A stretch of DNA of 64,000 nucleotides from assembly GCA_037179385.1 (NCBI GenBank), contig CM074194.1, forward strand, positions 4,357,001-4,421,000. Reading direction: 5' to 3'. The notes below the pieces were generated by a model. It did not search any database. It had not been told where the DNA came from and worked only from the letters and a program-made list of their open reading frames with translations. Of the stretch, positions 11,601 to 23,462 are shown piece by piece. Origin of the DNA: Holothuria scabra (lineage: Eukaryota; Echinodermata; Holothuroidea; Aspidochirotida; Holothuriidae). Each line of letters opens with the position of its first letter. Position 1 is the stretch's first letter. The translations under genes were made by a program, and so were the position numbers.

Positions 11601-12134
11601 AATCACAAAGAAGTCTTTGAACAGAAAGAACCCTGAAGTTAGAACTACTCTTTTAGCAAGTGTCTCTCTTGGTGTTAACTTCTCCTCTACAGTTCATTTT
11701 GTAACTACTAACCAATTTGTTTGGAAGTAAATAAGGAATGAAAATGCAAATAAAATTCAAGTCAGCTCAATTTAAAAGGGGAAGTTCAAGCAAAAATTTA
11801 ATTTTTATATGTGAAAGAGGAACCAAATCTTCACAGTGTGGTGAAGGTTCCATTCAAATCGGACATGTATTTCTCGAGATATCGGTAAGTGATGTGAGTA
11901 GATTTGTGTTCAAGAGTGAGTTTGAGGACAGCAGAGCTGATATCACTTCCTCACATTGACAAGAAATGCTTTGTTTCCCTTTGTTTTATCAGACTGTTGT
12001 GTTGACCTTGAAGTAAATAGGAGTATGACCTCCCTGTGGGCGATGCAAAGTTTGTAAAATTCTCATGCCACTTATGCAATCACATTTTGATAATATGTGA
12101 TTGTCGAGGAGAAAATCCAGTCTAAAGTTTAAAG

Positions 12135-14994
12135 AACCAGAATGCAAAACTGCATTGAGGTTCCGATGATACACAAATGTTCCATTTCAAATAATCCCAT
12201 CATGTACCATTATCTTCCCATTCAAATGTTATTCTAACATGATCAAGAAATAATTAAGATGTGCTAACACAACACAACACAAACTTCTCAGTTTAGGGGG
12301 CTAGACACTTAGAGTTTTCAATTCTTCTCAAAGTCAAGAATTGTCACTGCAGAATACCATAAATTTATTTACTTTTCCATCCATATACAAATCATATGGT
12401 GAACTTTTTATGATGTTCCATTGTGGAAATTTGGGGGATCCTCTAGCAAGCAATACACACTAAAACTGAATGTGTCCCGAGGTGTGATTGGCTGAAAGTA
12501 TGTAATCATTGGTGCATGGAACCAATCACAAGGTTTTAAAAGAGATTTTCTGTCGAAGTTCACCTAGTCTTCTTAGCAGGTATCAAGTGTCTATCCTTTG
12601 TTATTAAGTAATGCGAAATATACGAGCACAGTGCAAGTTCTTGCACAAAATATGTCTCCCAAGCAGGCCATGGTTCAGCATGCATCTGTTAAAATCTTTT
12701 AAACTTTTCACTATGTTGAGTGTATGGCAAAGGTCCTTATCACGTGAAAAGGGGAATTTTTGGATGATTTTTGGTTTCGATGAAAAGAGAAACCTATGCA
12801 TTCATGATGGCGTGTGTATGTATGTGTGTGTGTTTGTGACACTTTGCTTGTTTACACGATATCTTGAGAAGGGAAGATCTGACAGTTCTCAAACTTGGTA
12901 CACAGATACCCAATACTGAGAGGAAGAACCCTATTTATTTTGGTGGAGGTCAAAGGTCCTTTGCAGTCACGTGGGGTCAAACCCCGAAATCCTTGTTTAC
13001 ACGATATCTCATGGTAGAAAACTTGGAATAATTTCAAACTTGATATATTGATGCGTTATGATGTAAGGAAGAACCCTATTGATTTTGGTGGAGGTCAAAG
13101 GTCCTTTGCAGTCACGTGGGGTCAAACCCCGAAATCCTTGTTTACACGATATCTCATGGTAGAAAACTTGGAATAATTTCAAACTTGATATGTTGATGCA
13201 TTATGATGTAAGGAAGAACCTTATTGATTTTGGTGGAGGTCAAAAATCATTTGCCGTCACGTGGGTTCAAACCCCGAAATCGTTGTATTACACGATATCT
13301 CACGCTAGAAAACTTGGATTAATTTCAAACTTGATATGTTGATGCGCTATGATGTAAGGAAGAACGCTATTGATTTTGGTGGAGGTCAAAAGTCATTTGG
13401 GGGTCACATGCGGTCAAACCCTGAAATCCTTGTTTACATGAAACATTATGGTAGGAAACTTGGATTCATTTTAATCTTGATAGGTTGATGCGTTATGATG
13501 TAAGAAAGAACCCGATTTATTTTCGTGGAGGTCAAAGGTCATTTGGGGTCACACCCCGAAATCCTGGTTTACACTATATCTCAAGGTAGGAAACTTTGAT
13601 TCATTTCAAACTTGATATTTTGATGCATTATGATGTAAGAAATAATCCAAAAAATTTTGGTGGAGGTCAAAGGTCATCTGGGGTCAAAAACCAAAATCCT
13701 TGTTCACACTATATCTCAAGGTAGGAAGCTTGAATTGATTTCAAACTTGATATGTTGATGCGTATGATGGGAGGAAGAACCCTATTGATTTTGGTAGAGG
13801 TCAAAGGTCATTTGGGGTCATAGGGTCAAACTCAGAAAAACTTGTTTAGGATAGCTCAAGGTATGAAAGGTGGATGGATTTCAAAATTAGTATGTAAATG
13901 AATTATGGTGAGAAGATGGTCTGTATAAGGTTTATTTTTTGTGGAGGTGAAAGGAAATCTGGGGTCATGATCTGTCAAACTTTGAAAAACTTGTCAAAAT
14001 GGGATATCTCAAGGAAGGAAACTTGGATGGATTTTCTAATTAGTATGTGGATGTGTTATGGTGAGTTGAAAGTACTGTACCTGTTGTTTTTGGTGGAGTC
14101 AATGGTCATCTGGTATCACCTGGCATCAAACTCTGAAAACCTTGTTTGCAGAATATCTTAAGGCACAGTATGAAATTTGGCTTTTTGAATAGAGAAATGT
14201 TATTGTTAAAAGAAGAACCAGTCACTTACAGGTGGAGACAGGCTATTTTGGGTCACCAGTTGTTACAAGAAATGTAGCATTTTATTGAAAAGAGCATGTA
14301 TGTATCATCCAAACCTCAATGCATTTTTGCATTCTGGTTGTAATTGCCGATTAGCGGGTGGAATGGTAATTACTCTACCTAAATCTGGATACTTGGCATC
14401 TTTGTAGGGACCATCTCCAGACTTTAACCCAACGACATACCTAATATGACATCTATTTGAGTTCCCTATCTTGAGATATCATGTTAACCTTATTTCCAGA
14501 CTATGACCCCTGGTGACCCCATATGACCTTTGACCTCCTCCAAAAAATAGGGACCATCTTCTGACCATAACGTGTCCACATGCCAAATATGAAATCTATC
14601 CAAGTTTGTTATCTTGAGATATCGTGCTAACAAGATTTTCAGCCTTTGACCCCTGGTGACCCCAGATGACCTTTGGCCTACATCAAAAACAATAGGGACC
14701 ATCTTCTGACCATAACACATCCACCTACCAAATATGAAATCTATCCAAGTTTCCTAACTTGAGATATTGTGCTAACAAGGTTTTAAGAAATTGACCCTCA
14801 GTGACCCCAGATGACCTTTGACCTCCACCAAAAACAATAGGGTTCTTCCTCTCAATATGGTGCATCCATGTACCAAGTTTGAAAACTGTCAGACATTCCT
14901 ATCTTGAGATATCGTGCTAACAAGCAAAGTGTCACAAACACGCACACACACACATGCCATGATGATTGCATAGGTTTCTCTTATCATCGAAACC
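12135..14994 (-). mobile_element. Minisatellite module (outer, minus orientation)
   Basis: The module starts with a hairpin (GGTTTC..GAAACC, 14973-14994 read on the minus strand). It then has a CA/GT-rich microsatellite, four ~145-bp units (14935 down to about 14370), and a far end at 12135-12181 (CCAGAATGC, then TGCATTGAGGTTCCGATGAT). It is split by a second, forward copy at 12773-14339. The 47-kb element shows the empty site: TTTAAAG joined to AAAAACAAAAGAC. Confidence 0.72.
12773..14339 (+). mobile_element. Minisatellite module (inner, plus orientation)
   Basis: Starts with GGTTTCGATGAAAAG at 12773 and a short GT/TATG microsatellite (12810-12838). About nine to ten ~145-bp units follow (about 12840-14260). 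It ends with TATCATCCAAACCTCAATGC then GCATTCTGGTT (14312-14339). Perfect AGGTCAAAGGTCA occurs near 13524, 13661 and 13795; the first units read AGGTCAAAGGTCC. Its orientation opposes the outer module, so forward and reverse arrays sit within 100 bases of each other. Confidence 0.75.
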
Positions 14995-15193
14995 AAAAAC
15001 AAAAGACTGCCCATTAATATTGTGGGGATGTGATGTCATATGTGCTTCCTTCAAGTTCACTGTTTGTTGAAAATGTGAAAACTTTACGAGCTCATATCTT
15101 GAGAACCACACATCTGATTTCAATGCAAATTTCACCAAAATGCTCAGAATAAGTACTCCTCTAACATACTAAATCCTGTTGTGACCCCTTCTT

Positions 15194-17858
15194 TTAAAAC
15201 TTGGCATATACTTGGATGCTGTAGTTATTTATGAGGAATGTAAAGTGACAGGCATCTCAAAGTAGCAATCTCAGAAGATTTAAATGGATGAGTATAATTT
15301 CCAACTCAAGCCAATCAAACCCTGCATCCAAAGCTTGTTGACTCGAGAAAGATATTTTTCTTTAAAGGTTTATGTCAGTCAAAATCATCCCCCCTCTTTA
15401 AAATCAAATATTTTGTTAAACTCAAACATTGCTTCAAAAAATCTTTTATTTTTCACTTAACTTGAAGTGCACAACTGTAACAGTTGACTGGACTACATTT
15501 TAGACTGAGTTTAAACAAAAAGATGAGCTCAAATCTCATTTAGTATGTGTATATTTTTATAGGTGTGTCAAGAAAAGTTCATATGTTAAGAAAATACAAA
15601 AAATGTTCAAATAGTTTGAAACCCCTCAAAACTATTGGAGTCTCTGAATGTAGTTGTGACTCCTATGATAGTGTTTATAAGTCTTAGTATCAGCAACTTG
15701 CCATTACTGATCTAGCAGTTATAAGTACTAATACAGCAATTATACCCAACTGGCTCCCCTATGGCTGCGATGTCAACCTGAAGCAGTCACTTTACAGGAA
15801 ACTTGTAATATAATAAAGAAAGTGACCAAGCATTAAACATTTTAATATCTTTATTAGAAATCATCAAAATTAAAATGTGAACTAAGAGATATACATGTAA
15901 TTTTATGACAGTACTGAATATTTTATGGTAGTTATGACTCATGACACAGGTGCAACTGTTAGGGCATTCCTTTATCTAACTGGCAATTATAGCCAATCCA
16001 CTTATGTATTTCCTGTGCCCAACTGCCAACACTGGCCAGTTGAATAAATGATTCTCCCCTCACTAGACTATCAGGCAAAAGTTACTGCTCTTTCTTATCT
16101 ACTGTGTGCTCACAACCAGGGGAAGCTATGTCAGTTGGGTGTAGGTTGAAAAAACCACATCAAGTTTCCCAACTATCACGCACTGTTAATTGAATTTTAC
16201 CTATCAGCGTTGAGTTCCAAGAATATCAATTGTAGTCATCCCTCTTCCTTTCATTCAAACAAAATTGTATTTTGCAAAGAGTATGACATTCAAATCTATG
16301 GGTAAAAGAGAGTCATTTGAATATTAAACAATGCAGGTATTCTTAAAAGCTGGAGGTTCAGGGAGCTTTGTATCTCAACTTCTACTGATACAATCTCACC
16401 CACCCCATCAGGGGCCCTACATGACATTAATAAAGTGATTACCCTGGTTACTGTCAGTAATACTGAACTGGACCTCAGTTTTTATTGCTACAACTCTGTG
16501 CAAAACATCCATGGAATGCCTTGACGTAAGTATCTACAATATTTATAACATCATACACATACAAACTGAAATTTTAGAAAATCAAAGTATTTCTCACGTT
16601 GAGCTACCAATCAGGTTAAAATTAAAATATATCAGTTCTGCTTTAAATTTTCTTCACTTCACCTTTCTCCATCCTATCCTTTACCATGCCCCCTCACCCA
16701 CTCCATTCATCTCAAGAAATGGAGCATTGGTCATTTTCAGCCACGCATTTAGGTGAACCATAATTATAATTTGGTGAATGGTGCTAGCACACCTGGAAAA
16801 CACATAATGTACCCAACCCCATGGCACCCCACTTTTCACTATGGCCCCCACTAAACAATAGATGTTTAGTGTGACTAATGCTGGTATATAGGTGAGGCAT
16901 AATTCTTCATAAACACAATGCAATTAAATAGAAGTATACTATGCATGATTTTCAGTAAAGAAGGAACTACTGTATTCTTCTTTTTAAAGAGTTCTAAAAA
17001 AAAAAGTGAACCAATTCTCACTGTACACAGAGACAATTCCATAGAAACAGTCCCACCCCTATTGCCAGGCATTCCTCAACTTCAAAAAAAAAAAAAAAAA
17101 AAATGTGCTTTTTAAGGGTTTACCTCTTTTGAACTATTTAAATAAGCTTTAAAGACACACATTAAAATGCAACCACAGATCCAATGGGGGCTTTTACGAC
17201 CTCAGCCCTCCCTTTTTCGCCACATTGACAATGAAATGTATGCAAAATTAGCATTGTAACTCCCTCACATCCCTTCTTTCTCTTTAGTCGGCCTCCCATT
17301 TTAAGAATGTCTGGATCCGCAACTGCAATGGGTAAGGGAATGAAGATTTACATGCATCATGTCAGTATTATGGTAAAGGTAGGAGGGGATTTGACAGAAG
17401 GGCAAGTTTACAATGTCTTTGAAAATGACAAAACAAGAAGGGGAGAAGCAAAAACCATACTGAAAGTCTCAACAACCTCAGACAGACCACATGTTGCACT
17501 GGTTTTGACCCAAAGGATCCCTTCTGTATTTTGTTTTCTTTCTAGTCCAAAATGATTCCATCTTGTTAAAATTATGATCATGTTCTGCACCTACACAGCT
17601 CCACTCTTAAATTTTGAAAACATTTACCAATAATTTGCATTCTTAATATAATGTTTAACACTAGCATTTCTACATTAAAAGTGGCATTCTTAACAGCAGA
17701 AAAATTTCTCAGGAAACTTAAGTACTTTACAGCATTTAATGGAAGAAACTTTTAGATGTGAAAAACTGCATTTAGGAGATCAAATGCTCCTTGAACGAGT
17801 CCCAGCTTGTACTGTGCCAGTATAGTAAAACTTTTCCATCATCTTGTATTGCACGTGT
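15194..17858. other. No gene supported; A20-like tract
   Basis: AT-rich non-coding DNA. A long A run lies at about 17084-17102. TTTATT at 15849-15854 is a minus-strand AATAAA, but too far from the candidate SMIM19 stop to assign. The 81- and 82-codon plus frames at 16511 and 17307 show no domain. Confidence 0.45.
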
Positions 17859-17914
17859 TTACTGGGAGTTCAATGTACAGCAGGTAACTATATATTTGAC
17901 CAGCTCAGCTTCCA
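17859..17914 (-). CDS. Candidate last coding exon of the SMIM19-like gene
   Basis: The minus strand has a strong acceptor: a long pyrimidine tract (TTTTCTTTCTCTTTTTGTC) followed by AACAG, cleaving before 17914. The exon starts in phase to complete the codon left open by the exon at 24458-24588 (G plus TG gives Val). It then encodes 17 residues (VEAELVKYIVTCCTLNSQ counting the split codon) and stops at TAA (17861-17859). The predicted protein would be about 101 residues, close to the roughly 107 of human SMIM19. The C-terminal residues do not visibly resemble the vertebrate tail, so the assignment rests on splice signal, phase and length only. Confidence 0.4.
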
Positions 17915-17968
17915 CTGTTGACAAAAAGAGAAAGAAAATTCAAACAGAGTATTATTGTACAGTATATT

Positions 17969-18062
17969 AGGCCTCACAGAACAACCTCTCTTCAACATAG
18001 GTTTCTTTTGAAGGTTTCAATATAGAAAAAATAGGGTTTCTAAAGGCTTTTGTTGTGCTACA
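17969..18062. mobile_element. Solitary end of the 9664-11337 element family
   Basis: TATTAGGCCTCACAG followed by CTCTCTTCAACATAGGTTTC and AATAGGGTTTCTAAAGGC reproduces the left end and the sub-terminal ATAGGTTT words of the 1.67-kb element. No inverted partner was found nearby. Confidence 0.55.
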
Positions 18063-18221
18063 GTAACTAAACATAGTTAAATTAAAATTATAGCATACCC
18101 ATATAAAATGTTTCACTTTCACTTTAAGAACATCTACTGTCATAAGTTCCTAAAAGTCTTCCACTTTAAACTTGTCTGAATTTTGCCATGATTGTGAATC
18201 TCATCTTTCGAAAAATTTCTA

Positions 18222-18375
18222 ACCGCATTTTTCCAGTTGTGGCTTACCGGTTCGTTTTTCCTACCCTACTGGGTATGCTGAGCATGACGCACAACCACTT
18301 AGTCTTTGGTATGTCTCAACCTGGGAGTAGAACCAGGGCCTCCTGCATTAGAGACCAATACTCTACTAAACCAAA
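18222..18375 (-). mobile_element. tRNA-derived SINE, partial copy
   Basis: On the minus strand the head reads TTTGGTTTAGTAGAG with a B-box equivalent GGTTCTACTCCC. The body then runs to the CACAACTGGAAAA block shared with 3268-3506. The 3' part and CTAA tail are missing. It lies in the long intron of the SMIM19-like gene. Confidence 0.75.
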
Positions 18376-19079
18376 TCTAGACAAGCTAAACAAAACAGGT
18401 GGTCTGTTTTGTTTGAGCTTCAAAACTAGTAAACTACCAACAGTGGTAATTTAAATTTACTTATCGATGGTTGGAAACAAAACAGCACAATAGGTATGCA
18501 CTTGGGAAACACTGTTTAGAACTTCAGGCTATCACACAATGGAGACCTTTTTTCCTCTTTGGTCTTTCCTCAACCCCCCCACCCAACAAATCTACCAGTT
18601 CCACATAGCTCCCAAGTTCCGAGAGGCTAGTTGCCGGTCCAACTTATCTGTCCATCGGTGGATCGCCGGTCTGGGGGAGGGGTATAAGGCTCCCTTTTGG
18701 AAATAAGTTTTGAATTTTAGAAGTGTCTACATGCAAAATGGTGGCACTATTTTGGCAAATCAGTCAATACATTTTCACTAGGTTACCCCCAAAAAATCAG
18801 TACCCTACTGAACTACATTGGCATCGCTACTGTAGGGTCTAATTGGAGGGATGGGCCCTCCCCTTTGTACAATTTTGCTTTTGGAAGAGTGCTGAGATGG
18901 TGCTATACTTAGCATTTTGAAGCATACAGTATGCAACACTCATGATGCTCTTGACACATCACTGAAAGCTTTCATTTTGCTCAGTCCATTCAGTTGGTCA
19001 AGTCAATCAATTCCACTAACTGTTTAGATATGAGTACAAAACCAATGCACGGTTGTTACTTGAGTAAGGGAGTTAGGGA

Positions 19080-19456
19080 TAGGGCTGTGAATGTGTAGCG
19101 ATTGATCGCTAAACGATCGCATGTTAAATAAACGTTTAGTACAAAGCTACAAGCGATTAATCGCAAAACCTGTTTTTGAGAGTTTTTTATCCTTTTGTAT
19201 ACTCTAGTGATCTATGGTTTTTTGTTAAATGGAACATTCTGGGCACATCTGAACCTTGTAGGCTTAAAAGTTTCAGAATGATATGATTTTACCATGCAAG
19301 ATAATAACTATTATTTTTTCTGCATTACATTCAGTTTCAACCACTACATACTGAAACTATCTTTTTGGTGATCAGGTAATCGCGATTATATCGCTAAAGG
19401 ATCGCAAATTTTTGAGGTTAAACATTTATCTATTTTGCTAAACGTTCACAGCCCTA
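19080..19456. mobile_element. hAT-type MITE, older copy (377 bp)
   Basis: Ends TAGGGCTGTGAATGTGTAGC and inverted TAGGGCTGTGAACGTTTAGC. Flanks GTTAGGGA (19072-19079) and TTTATGGA (19457-19464) agree at six of eight positions, a decayed 8-bp duplication. The interior carries repeated CGCTAAACGATCGCA and CGATTAATCGC words near both ends. A better-preserved copy is at 42976-43377. Confidence 0.8.
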
Positions 19457-21806
19457 TTTATGGATATCATACAAATGAAGTATTTATTTAATCTCTCTGC
19501 TAATTATAGTATACAGTGTTCACAGGTTTTCTTGATTTTAGTAAATATGCTGTTATGGTATCCTGCCATTGATCTTTGTTAGTTGCAGTTTTAAGTAAGG
19601 TTTTGAGTTCTTTATTTATAAATTACACTACTCTCTAACTGCCATCTACTTTATAGGGTATTGTGGAAAGAGATAAATAAATGGACAAATTGATTCCTAA
19701 ATTCCTGTGCTGAACAGATTTAAAAGAATTTAAGTAAGCATGGTATGTGAGGTATATGTCAGAATAGCTGCTCAGGTTTAGGGAAAATCCTGGATCATTA
19801 GCTGAAACTGAGCAAAGTGCTGAACAATGTTGGTAAGTGCTTTTTCTTAAAATGAAATTGAAGAGAGTCTTTTCTGATTCTGACATAAAGCAGACCTTGA
19901 CTTTTAGATTCTCCAGGGGTACTATAAATCACACTCCTCAGAAAATTAAGGAGTGTGGTACTGTAGGTGTCCTGTTATGCTAACCTTCAAAAGATTTGAA
20001 TGGGCTCCGAATGTTCATTTAGAAGTGCAAAAAAATCACACTCCTCACCGAGACTTGAAGAGAGTGAAATTCAAGGCCTGAATGAAGGGTGTTTCTCAGA
20101 ACATATCCATGCATCTATAACTCTTGAAGTAACACCCATGTTGAAACATTTTGATTGAAGAATGCCAACACCAACATTTTAAATACATAGAAATTATAGG
20201 TTCTCTCTTTTTATCAGAAAAAATGTTTACTTTCAAAATATAGGAATCATGCAAGAAACAAAGGATCATTGGGAGATATGATATCAGCAACAAAAGCTAG
20301 GTAATATTCACACTGAATTTGGCAAACACTCCATCCTAGTAAGAGTTGTTTACATAGAAAAAGCTTACAGAAGACTTCAAAGGTCTTCTGTTGCCAGTGC
20401 ATAAGAAAATTTGTGGAAGCTAAATTGAAACTGAATTAGCAATTGATAGTTCTTGCAAAAAAACCAGTGACTTCTCTCATTGTCCTGGTTCATGTCTCTG
20501 TTTTTTATGACTCTTACATTTTGTGATGCTTTTGTTATAATTGAATTTATCCTTGGTTTATTGTTTCTTTTATGGAATATTTATGATTGGAATAGTCATA
20601 CAAGATACTAGTAAGGAAAGTTAGAAGTTGTAAGTTACATCTAGTGATTTCAGAATTATGGTACAGTATAACTGCTTTAATATTTCCTTTAAGATGTTTT
20701 CAGGTTTTGATTTTTGGCAACATCAGACTTCTGACGTTCACAACCATTACTGACAGGGTTTTAATTTGCACCAAAAGTTGGAAAGCCTTATTAAAACTAA
20801 GACATTTAGGCCTATCCATTCAGTTTTCCTTTCAACTCTATGCTTAAAGGGAAATGCAGTCACTCTATTTTGGATTAGTATTGTAGTCTGTCATGTGAAC
20901 ACTTCTTGAAAATCATGTAAAAGTACAGTACTCCTCTCATGGAAATGTTAAATTTAGCAGGACTTGTTGGTCCACAATGGCTTTTAATTAAGTAAATATC
21001 ATGAAAGATAATCTGGAAGTGTATGACAAAGATTGTGAAATTTAGATTTTGTTTCAAAAAGCCAAGACTTCATTTTGAAGCATGTGAGTGCTATTGCACA
21101 CGACCACTCTCCAGGAGTTTGACTATTGGCAAACCTAATTAAAGAATAATACATCGAACAAATCTTTTAAAGTTAAAAAAAAAACAGCATAGACATCCTA
21201 AATTTCTGAAAGGGTTGATTTGTAGCAACATCTGGAAAATTTAAACCTCAAGTCCTGAAATGTTAGAGTTAGCTGCTTATACCTCTTAAATGGTTCTCAG
21301 GGTATCATACCTTGTTCTCAGAGATGCATGACCTTAATCGCCCAAAATAATAGGATCCTGATTTTTTAAGGGACTTAAAATCTCCACATACAGTCATCAA
21401 AAGTAGCTGCCACATTTGGCATTGCCGAGGTAAATCTATAGACAAATGTATCTTTTGTCGAAGTTAGTTGGTTTTACCTCAACATTGTCATAGTCAATAT
21501 CTTACTTGCAAGGGCTGCACATGTCAGATATCAGAACTCTTTCTTTTTATCTTGAGATATCTTGTTCCAACTTTTTAAATGTTTGAGCACTAGTTAAGTC
21601 AGATAAACATTGACCAGGCCTTCACCTTAAATGTCTAAATTTCTCTCATCCTAGATGTAAGGGCATTGAAATACTCTCAATAAATTTAAATCCATCCATT
21701 ACTTTTTAGTAATGCAACTGGAATAGGGCCAGGGGTTAGAACACGTATAATGGAAGGGTTCAATGATTCAGTTTAAGAGATGGGTTACAGTCTAGAACCG
21801 ATGTAG

Positions 21807-22029
21807 AGTCTAGATGGAGTTTAATGGCCCAGTTTCCAACCTACTGGTTCAAGACGAGCTGTCCACGGCCTTTTTCCCAGTTGTGACTACCTGGCTTGTT
21901 TTCCCTAATCCATTGCTTATGCAGAGCATCATGCACATTAGGTTCCTTTTTTGGAGTCTTTGATATGACTCAACCTGGGAATGGAACTCAGGCCTTCCAT
22001 AACAGAACTGCTAGACCAAAGACGCGGTC
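21807..22029 (-). mobile_element. tRNA-derived SINE, full-length copy in an intron
   Basis: Minus-strand head TTTGGTCTAGCAGTTCTG, B box GAGTTCCATTCCC, then the same body as 3268-3506 (CATGATGCTCTGCATAAGC, AATGGATTAGGGAAAACAAG, CCAGTAGGTTGGAAAC). Sixteen-base direct repeats TCTAGAASCGATGTAG with one mismatch flank it at 21791-21806 and 22030-22045. Confidence 0.85.
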
Positions 22030-22659
22030 TCTAGAAGCGATGTAGCAGATGACTAATATATTTTTCACCCAGCAGCTGCAGTAAGAATGAGTTTTTTCTT
22101 TTATTTTTTCAAGAAAGGTACAAAACTGACTGACCCTTTCATACTTTCCATCTTTGTGTTGCTTTAGCCTGAAAGAAATTTTAGTACTCACATGACCAAT
22201 GGGTGTCACTCCATTTCTATCCTGTGCTCCTTTTCTCCTTCTTCCCATTTACGCACTGAGGAAGTAATCAAGAGTTTCTATGAGAATGTGACCAGACAAT
22301 TCTTCCCAGACAATTTCCCCTTGATACCTCCCCAGGGTAGCTCCCAGCAGACAATTCATCCTTGAACTTCTCCTTGGACAATCTCCATGATCACAACTAA
22401 ACTAAGAGTATGACAGCAGTACCAAAAAATTTTAAAACTCCCAGTAGATAATAGCAGATGAAACATAGACATTTTTTCCAAATAGCAGGTACAAAGGGTT
22501 GTGGGATGAATTTTGGTAAGCATCCTTTCATCAATGTCATTTTACTGTGGCAAAAAATAATGGACACCAAAAGTCTATCCCACAATACTTTGTAATTTTG
22601 TGGGATTTTATTTATTGGTAAAGTTAGACCTCTCCTCTCCAAAGAGGCCTGTTAAATAG

Positions 22660-23222
22660 TCATACAGAGCCTGGTAATTTCAAAGATTGGCTATTGTAGC
22701 ACTCTTAGTTGGAATACCTCAGAGTCAGACCAAGCGATTGCAGATCATACAGACCAAAGCTGCACGTATTATTTCTCGATCACTAGCAAACGACCATACA
22801 ACTCCTATTCTGGCAAAGCTGCACTGGCTACCTTTTAAGCAGAGAATGCAATTCCTCATTCTTACTTTTGTGTATAAGCGTCTTCACCATCTTGCTCCGA
22901 TTTATCTGGAAAACCTGATACCACTTTACAAGCCTGGTCGTGCTCTGAGATCTGCAAATTGCAATTATACTGTAGTGAAGCAGGTATCTCGGAGGAAATT
23001 TGGTGGACAATCTTTCTCTATTGCTGGTCCATGCCTCTGGAATGATATCCCAGCTCAAATAAGGGATTCTCCATCTTTGCTGATTTTTCAAAGATTACTT
23101 ATAATTTATCTTTTTACTAGTTGTTTCTACTAGTTTTGTTTACTGTTAAGCGCTTTGATGCCTTTGATGCCTTTCATTTAGCGCTATATAAGAACCATTC
23201 ATTATTATTATTATTATTAATT
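22660..23222 (+). pseudogene. LINE (CR1/L2-like) 3' end: reverse transcriptase C-terminal remnant
   Basis: A 148-codon frame (22687-23133) carries the conserved C-terminal block of CR1/L2/Rex-type LINE polymerases: LHWLPFKQRMQFLILTFVYK at 48-67, LAPIYLENLI, RSANCNYTVV, then GGQSFSIAGPCLWNDIPAQI. Upstream, VISK..DYCSTLLVGIP can be read only with a frameshift near 22703, so the copy is dead as well as 5'-truncated. The frame is followed by a tail TTTAGCGCTATATAAGAA and (ATT)n at 23200-23220, typical of these LINEs. It sits in the SMIM19 intron, antisense to that gene. The clade is judged from sequence style only. Confidence 0.85.
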
Positions 23223-23305
23223 TCCATTTGGAAAATGGACTATGAATAAAATTCTATCCTGTACAACAGAGGCTAAAAGTGACCAGAGAGTGACTAATCT
23301 GAACC

Positions 23306-23462
23306 CTCCCCACGTGGGCTGGGGGTTGTAGAATATGCCCCGGGTATTCCCTCTCTGTTGTAAAAGGCCACAACATGGGAGAACTTAAACAGTATTTGAA
23401 CAGTATGACACTACAGTATATAACACATTTGTGTTGGTGTGTCATTAAATCTTTACTAACTA
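23306..23462 (+). mobile_element. Short 157-bp SINE with 13-bp target duplications
   Basis: ACTAATCTGAACC flanks it at 23293-23305 and 23463-23475. The element starts CTCCCCACGTGGGCTGGGGG. It holds a GAATATGCCCCGGGTATTCC block and CTGTTGTAAAAGGC, and ends TTTACTAACTA. The CTAA-type tail equals that of the tRNA-SINE family, suggesting a shared LINE partner. A CTGTCGTAAGACGTGACTAA block on the minus strand near 48199-48222 resembles its central part. No clear Pol III boxes are seen, so it may be 5'-truncated. Confidence 0.72.

Larger units (their letters stand above)
11776..15193. mobile_element. 3.4-kb TTAA-flanked element carrying two opposed minisatellite modules
   Basis: TTAA lies at both edges (11772-11775 and 15194-15197), with short similar ends AAGGGGAAG and, inverted, AAGAAGGGG. 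The left arm 11776-12134 and right arm 14995-15193 are closely matched by 47178-47753, where they are joined directly. The block between them (12135-14994) is therefore an insertion of the minisatellite module. No transposase frame is present. TTAA targets fit piggyBac or Kolobok relatives; this is inference. Confidence 0.75.

Noticed and set aside
19635..19886. Alternative last exon of the SMIM19-like gene (acceptor TCTGTTCAG near 19713)
   Set aside because: Phase would fit, but the pyrimidine tract is weak and the encoded residues show no likeness to SMIM19; the acceptor before 17914 is much stronger.
22059..22075. Another possible last exon (acceptor ACTGCAG near 22078)
   Set aside because: It would add only three residues before a stop and the preceding tract is purine-rich.
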